From positions 37,382 through 101,381 of the forward strand of contig JASANE010017412.1 in assembly GCA_030248225.1 (NCBI GenBank): a stretch of DNA of 64,000 nucleotides. The letters run 5' to 3'. Both the position numbers and the translations under genes were made by a program. Shown here piece by piece: positions 57,605 through 64,000 of this stretch (the stretch's first letter is position 1; each line of letters begins with the position of its first letter). The notes beneath the pieces were generated by a model that worked only from the letters and a program-made list of their open reading frames with translations, was not told the DNA's origin and did no database searches. The DNA is from Trileptium ribeirensis (taxonomy: Eukaryota; Nematoda; Enoplea; Enoplida; Thoracostomopsidae).

Positions 57605-60600
57605 CCACTATCCACTGTATATACACCGTGTCCGCTATACACACAATCTATTCTTGAGAATAAAAAGACAGGCTTTCCGAGCCCTACGGACCCTTATATA
57701 TAATTACACCACCAAATTTTCCCTATTTTGTTTGCTAAAACAAGAGCTTTAGCTTTATAATGAGGTCCGGAGTAGTGGCAACACTGTTTTCGCTGTTGAC
57801 TAACTCAATAAATAAGTGCCAGTTGTATGAAACAGCTAAAAGATGCTCTTGAAACAGATTTTTTGTCATATGATTGGCTTCTTAGTCAGCACACCATTTC
57901 CGAGTTTAAAATACACCATAATGTTAATATTTTAAACTTGTTTTTATTACAAATTTTAGTTATATATATATAAAATTGTTTTGGATGTTAAATATAAGGT
58001 GATAGTCAACACTATTTATACTTTAGTTTCAATTTGTAAGTGTTTGTTTGTGAAGCTGCTACCTGAAACATTGCCTATAAGCTTTGACAGTGTGTTTTAC
58101 TGTTGTCAGATTGCATGGTATGCAATAGCGGTGAGAAATTAGGCCCGCAGCACGGCCAGAAATAGCACGATCTGTCTCATATTCAAAAAAGTCCGAAACT
58201 CGCCCCAAAGCCTGACCTGAAACGTTTGACAGGCACTAAGTGAAGATAAATAAAATACAAGGATAATTGGACAGGTAAACTAATATATTGCCTACACACG
58301 AATTAATATAAACTCGCTTGCGTTGGGCAGCACTGAATATTTTGTCATGTGTTTTCGATAAGAACATTCTTTAGCAATCTAGCAATAGTTATGAACTTGC
58401 CTGAGGCTGGTACACAGCTTGAACCAAATATCCGGATTCGACTTTAGCGTTGCGGAAAAATTTAATAAACGTTATACAAAACTAATAATACTTTGCATAC
58501 GAAGCGGTTCATCAAATTTAGTCCATATAATTGAATTATGGCTTACAGCGACAGATAAAAAACTAAATTTTAAGATTTTTCTTTCTCAGTGGAATCTTGT
58601 TTTGCTTCGCTCACTCAATTCAATAACGCACATGTTTGAACTACAGTAAGTATGGATTTTCCTGTTATCGTCGGTGACATTATAACAAGAACACCAAACT
58701 AGCTGAAATTTCCGTAATGCTGAATAGCTTTCAGAGTCACCCACAGGCATACCATAGACCCCATTCACTAGATAATAAGATATCAAGAACTACGAATTTG
58801 GTAATAAGCCGACAATTATTTGACCTAAGGAATAAAATGTTCAAACCACCTATTTTGTTCTAATATCGTAAATTTCATAATGATTTAGGATTTGGTAACT
58901 TGAGCTATTGCTTGTGGCTCATCTGTTCACAGCATAGGTGTCTAAGTACCGTTGACTTTAGCAGGGGGAAGTTAGTCTGCGCCGTGGGGGTTGTGCGAAA
59001 TGAGGGTAAACCAGGGGGGGGTTAATATTTGGAGTCTTCAGGAATTCAAATTTTTTTCTAATTATGCTTACTTTTTCGCCATTTTGTCCAATTGGCGATA
59101 AATGTTGCCACATTTCCCCTATTGTTTGCCAAAACCCAATTTTTGCGATGTTCACAAAAATTATCCGTGTGTCTTAAAGCCTTCAGGGGAACGGTAGAAT
59201 TCGCTTGGGATGGCGTCCGACGTTTAATGGGATAGCCCTACCCTATCGACACCTATGATTCGCAGTTGACTATAGTCTCCAGAATTCCGATATGGAATAA
59301 GATTACGAAAACACTTTTTTGTCGAAACTTAGTGTATTTATTTCTGCCATTGCATTATCGCGATTATAATTAACCGACCCGCTTTAAAGTTCAACAACAA
59401 ATGATATATATATATTAAGCAACGATTGCTAGTATCCATACTTAGTTCATTATTGTTTATACTTTGGATGAACTTCTAGCTGATAAAGCGATGTTCCTAA
59501 AATCAACTGTCTCAGTGTACCATCTGTTTATAACCAAAATGTTTATGCTGAAAATTCAGCAATATTATGCTATTTTTAGTCATAACTACTCTAAATATCT
59601 TGCAATTCATAGGCTTTATTAAATATTTAATAGGAACTTATGCTACATTTTTAGTATAACTGCGCGAAATTTTCAGCAATACGACAAATGACAACCTAAT
59701 GTGCCAAACATCAATTAAGCTTAAAATATAAAATTATGTTTAATATCGTTAAATATTAAGTAACTTCTAGCTTTGTTTTTGCAACTTATGTTATTGCGCC
59801 TAATAATACTTAATAATAATAATACTGAATGTTAGCTTAATATTAAGTATCTTTAAATTTTGCTAAAAGTTTGCAGTAAAGCATATATTGTGCTCGCAAA
59901 TTATTTGGCTTTAATGGTAATTGAAAGAAGAAGAAGCAAAAAAGAAAACAATACGCAAAACCAGAAACAGAATTTTCATGACTAGTTATGTGATATATTG
60001 CCATTAAACTAGTCGCCATAGGATTATAGTGCAGAATCGACCCGAAATATGTTTGGCCCACCAGCGTCGCAAACTTCAGCTTGGCCATCGCCAACTAAAA
60101 GGCACAACTAGACGACCATATATTACGGCAAAATAGCATAATGGTTTATTCTTCTTCATAAGGTTGTGAATTTGGTGCAAACATTTTCATCTATTGCACT
60201 AAAAAACTGGGGAATAGCTAAGTCTGAAGAATCTGTTTCTGGTGTGCTGTAAAATCCAACAATTTTTACGGTAGTTTGTAATTGGCCGACCAAGCGCTTA
60301 GTATAAAACTTTTGCTCTGTAATACTGCTCGGTGAATATGGAATCAACTGACAACGAGTCATATTTTACTCCGTATGGTAACTCATAGCGTTATACCAAC
60401 GTTGTTGATTGAATTTCAAGTGTTTTATGACTTGTGGATAACAAATAATAAAAGTGTGGCTATAGTTTTTACTATATGAAGAGTTTGGGGCAAGCTTTAT
60501 CGTTTCTCAGATTCTATAATTATTCATGTGTACTTCTGGCGACGGAGACAAAATTACTGTTTGTCTAGCACACTATACCAACTGAATTCGCTAGATCAAA

Positions 60601-60803
60601 TTGAAATCTAAACACGGTATGATTTCAATATACTTGGAATTCCGTAAGAAAGTCATATTTTTAGATATAGGCATATCAGCTACTTCGGGCTTTACGGGCC
60701 AGGCCGTACCGGGCATACTCAGTTTTGGTTCGGGCCTGGCCGGGCTTCAGCCTACTGTTCACAATGGGCCGGACTTGCAAAGTTAGGTGCGTTCTCACCT
60801 CTA
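57605..60803. repeat. Left arm of giant imperfect palindrome
   Basis: About 3.2 kb whose reverse complement is 60811-64000, with roughly 5-10% differences by eye (substitutions and small indels). The last ~110 bases next to the centre are GC-rich and almost identical to the other arm. It contains the MITE at 58933-59257. Confidence 0.92.
58933..59257. mobile_element. CATAGGTGT-family MITE in left palindrome arm
   Basis: 325 bp with ends CATAGGTGTC and TATCGACACCTATG. Flanks gttcacag (58925-58932) and attcgcag (59258-59265) match at six of eight positions, the differences being transitions. Related to 12546-12740. Interior non-coding, with G runs near 59013. Present, degraded, in the right arm at about 62350-62680. 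Confidence 0.65.
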
Positions 60804-60810
60804 TGCATAC
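60804..60810. other. Centre of giant palindrome
   Basis: A 7-base unpaired spacer (tgcatac) between arms ending ..TCACCTCTA and starting TAGAGGTGA... The spacer is far too short for a normal inverted-repeat loop and makes a perfect hairpin tip. Confidence 0.9.
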
Positions 60811-63800
60811 TAGAGGTGAGAACGCACCTAACTTTGCAAGTCCGGCCCATTGTGAACAGTAGGCTGAAGCCCGGCCAGGCCCGAACCAAAACTGAGTATG
60901 CCCGGTACGGCCTCGCGTAAAGCCCGAAGTGTGTATAAAAATTGTGACTTTCTTACGGGAATTCCAAGTATGAAATCATACCGTGTTTTTTAGATTTCAT
61001 TTGTCTAGCGAATTCCAGTTGGTATAGTGTGTAAACAAACGGTATTTTTGTCTCGTGAATATTATAGAATCTGAGAAAACGATAAAGCTTGCCCCAAACT
61101 CATATAGTAAAAACTATAGCCACACTTTATTATTTTGTTACCCACAAGTCATAAACACTTGAAATTCAATCAACAACATTCAATTATAACGCTATGCCAT
61201 ACGGAGTAAAATATGACTCGTTCCAGTTGAACCCCATATTCACCCAAGCAGTTATTACAGAGCAAAAGTTCACAATTCAAAGACTACGAGTTGAAAAGTA
61301 TTTCGAATTTTACAGCACACCAGAAACAGATTCTTCAGACTTAGCTATTTTGCCATTTTTTTTGCTGATATGCAATAGATGAAAAATGTTTCGCCCAAAA
61401 TTCGCAACCTTATGAAGAAGAGAAGTGAACCGTTATGCTATTTTTGCCGTAATATATGGTGCCGTTACTAGTTGTACTTTTATTGGCGATGGCCGAGATT
61501 TGAAGTTTGCGCTACATAGCCAATACGGTCCGACTCTGCACTATAATCCTATGGCGACTCGGTTATGGCAAATTTTTTGTCGCGTAACTAGTCATGAAAA
61601 TTACTGTTTCTCGTCTGTTTTCTTTTTCGGACTCTTCTTCTTTTGAATTGACCATTTAAAGCCAAAATAATTTGCGAGCACAATATATGCTTTACTGCAA
61701 ACTTTTGCAAATTGTTAAAGATACTTAAATATTAAGCAAAAATTAACATTCGGTTATTATTATTATTAAGTATTATTAGGCGCAATAAGGCATAAGTTGC
61801 AAAAACAAAGCTAAAACTTACTTAATATTTAACGATATTAAACATAATTTTATATTTAACTTTAAGCTTGAATTGATGTTTGGCACATTAGGTTGTCATT
61901 TGTCGTATTGCTGAAAATCTAGCACAGTTATACTGAAAATGTAGCATAAGTTATTATTAAATATTTAATAAAGCCTATAAAATACAAGATATTTTAGAGT
62001 AGTTTATGACTAAAAATAGCATAATATTGCTGAATTTTCAGCATAAACATTTTTTTTTATAAAAACAGAGAAAAATGGTACACTGAGAAACAGTTGGGAT
62101 TTTAGGGAACATCGCTTTATCAGCTAAAAGTTTCTTCATCCAAAGATAAAAATAAAACTAGGTATCAATACTAACAATCGTTGCTTAATATATATATATC
62201 CCATTTGTTTGTTGTTAAACTTAAACGGGTCCATTAATACTAATAGCGATAATGCAATGGCAGAAATAAATATCCGCTAAACTTTCCGACAAAAAAGTGT
62301 TTTCGAATCTTATTCCCATATAAGAATTCTGGAGACTATAGTCAACTGCGAGATTATGGTGTCGATAGGTTCAGGCTTGTGCCATTAAACGTCGAGCGCC
62401 ATCCCGAGCGAAATACCGTTCCCCTGAAGGCTTTAAGACACAGCGGATAATTTTTGTGAGAACATCGCAAATAGTTTTTGGCAAACAATAGGGAAAATGT
62501 GTCGACACATTTATCGCCAATTGGAACAAAATGGCAAAAAGTAAGCATAATTAAAAAAAAAACTGAATTCCTGAAGACTCCAAAACCTTGACCCCCCCCC
62601 TGTGGCTTACCCCTCATTTCGCGCAACCCCCAGACCGGCGCAGACTGAGCTTCCCCCTGTTGAAATGACGGTTAACCTATCGTGAACAAAGAGCCGCAAG
62701 AATGATAGCTACAAGGTTCCAAATACTGAATCGTTATGAAATTTACGATATTAGAACAAAATAGGTGGTTCAACATTTTTTATTCATTAGGTCGAATAAT
62801 TGGCTTCTTATTCAAATTCGTAGTCTTGATATGCATTATCTGTGGAAGGGGTCTATGGGTATGCCTGTGGGTGACTCTGAAAGCTATTCAGCATTACGGA
62901 AATTTCAGCTACAGTTTTGGTGTTCTTGTTATAATGTCACCGAACGATAACACGGGAAATCATACTTCTAGTTCAAACATGTGCGTTATTGAATTGAGTG
63001 AGCGAAGCAAAACGAGAGATTCCACTGAGAAAAAGAAAATATCTTAAAATTTAGTTTTTTATCTGTCGCTGTAAGCCGGATCGATTATATGGACTAAATT
63101 TGATGAACCGCTTCGTATGCGAAGTATTATTTAGTTTTGTATAACGTTTATTAAATTTTTTCCGCAAACCTAAAGTCGAATCCGGATATTTGTTTTCTCA
63201 CAGCTGCCCCCTCAGGCAAGGTACAATTAACTATTTTCTAAATTGCTAAAGAATGTTCTTATCGAAAACACATGACAAAATATTCAGTGCTGCCCAACGC
63301 AAGCGAGTTTTATTATTAATTCGTGTGTAGGCAATATATTAGTTTCCTGTCCAATTATCCTTGTATTATTTATTTATCTTCCACTTCGTGCCTGTCAAAC
63401 GTTTAGCCGTTAGGGGGCCGTTCAGAAACTGAATATGAGACAGATCGTGCTATTTCTGGCCCCTACTCAGGCCTAAATTTCTACCACCGTCCTGCATACC
63501 ATGCAAATACTGACAACAGTAAAACGCACTGTCCAAACTTTATAGGCGATGTTTCAGGTCGCGGCTTCCACAAACAAACACTTACAATTAGGATTAAAGT
63601 ATAAATGTAAGTATCACTAACATCCAAAACAATTTTATATATATATAACTAAAATTTGTATTGTAATAACAAGGAGTTAAAATATTAACATTATGGTGTA
63701 TTTTAAACTCAAAATGGTGTGCTGACTAGAGGCCAATAATATGAAAAATCTGTTTCAAGAGCATCTTGGTGTTTCGTAGACTGGCACTTATTTATTGAGT

Positions 63801-64000
63801 TAGTCAACAGCGAAAAGACATTTCGCTACTCCGGACCTCATTATAAAGCTAAAGCTCTTGTTTTAGCAAACAAAATAGGGAAAAATTAATAGTATTAATT
63901 TATTATATAAGGGTCCGTAGGCTCGGAAAGCCTGTTTTATTCTCAAGAATAGATTGTGTGTATAGCGGACACATCTATATACAGTGGATAATAAACAGTA
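60811..64000. repeat. Right arm of giant imperfect palindrome (runs off window)
   Basis: Reverse-complement partner of 57605-60803. Homology continues to the last base of the window, so the palindrome may be longer. The MITE copy in it has decayed ends (TTATGGTGTCGATAGG). No gene is seen in either arm. Confidence 0.92.

Overview
This window is metazoan nuclear DNA: AT-rich, gene-poor, with large spliced introns and many short non-autonomous transposons. One gene is certain. It encodes a MARCH-type (RING-CH) membrane E3 ubiquitin ligase in six coding exons on the + strand (6891-27215). All five introns have GT..AG ends and phases that match across the joins, giving a predicted 2242-residue protein. 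An enormous third exon (14216-19704) codes a low-complexity, Ser/Arg/Ala-rich N-terminal extension and the first half of the RING-CH finger. Exon 4 supplies the second half and the first membrane helix, exon 5 the second helix, and exon 6 the cytosolic tail. An invertebrate, perhaps a nematode or another ecdysozoan, fits best, but I cannot name the species.

Layout. 1-840 is C-rich and G-poor. 843-1618 is nearly C-free (no C at all from 962 to 1579) and is built from diverged ~169-bp tandem units. A complete hAT-type non-autonomous element with 8-bp target duplications follows (1628-2749). A broken minus-strand coding block of unknown origin lies at 3884-5974, next to a dispersed repeat and a hAT 3' end. 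The MARCH gene fills 6.8-27.2 kb. Its introns carry a second copy of the 1.1-kb hAT element, two smaller MITEs, a small foldback, a dispersed repeat, and two decayed tandem copies of the start of exon 4.

From 27.2 kb to the end I see no convincing gene. This part holds an inverted-repeat element (29.3-29.8 kb), a tRNA-like SINE head (32.9 kb), a hAT MITE (34.4 kb), a perfect 186-bp tandem duplication (35.5-35.9 kb), a 53-bp duplication, two diverged collinear copies of an unrecognised GC-richer ~4.3-kb unit (40.5-48.5 kb), an ~87-bp satellite arranged in trimers (50.8-51.3 kb), and more tRNA-like heads. The last 6.4 kb (57.6-64.0 kb) is one giant imperfect palindrome centred near 60807 that runs off the window.

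The most noteworthy items are the C-free satellite with an abrupt GC-skew reversal, the exon-4 pseudo-exon array, the ~1970-residue extension with a paired Cys cluster in front of a RING-CH finger, and the giant palindrome, which may be biological or an assembly artefact.
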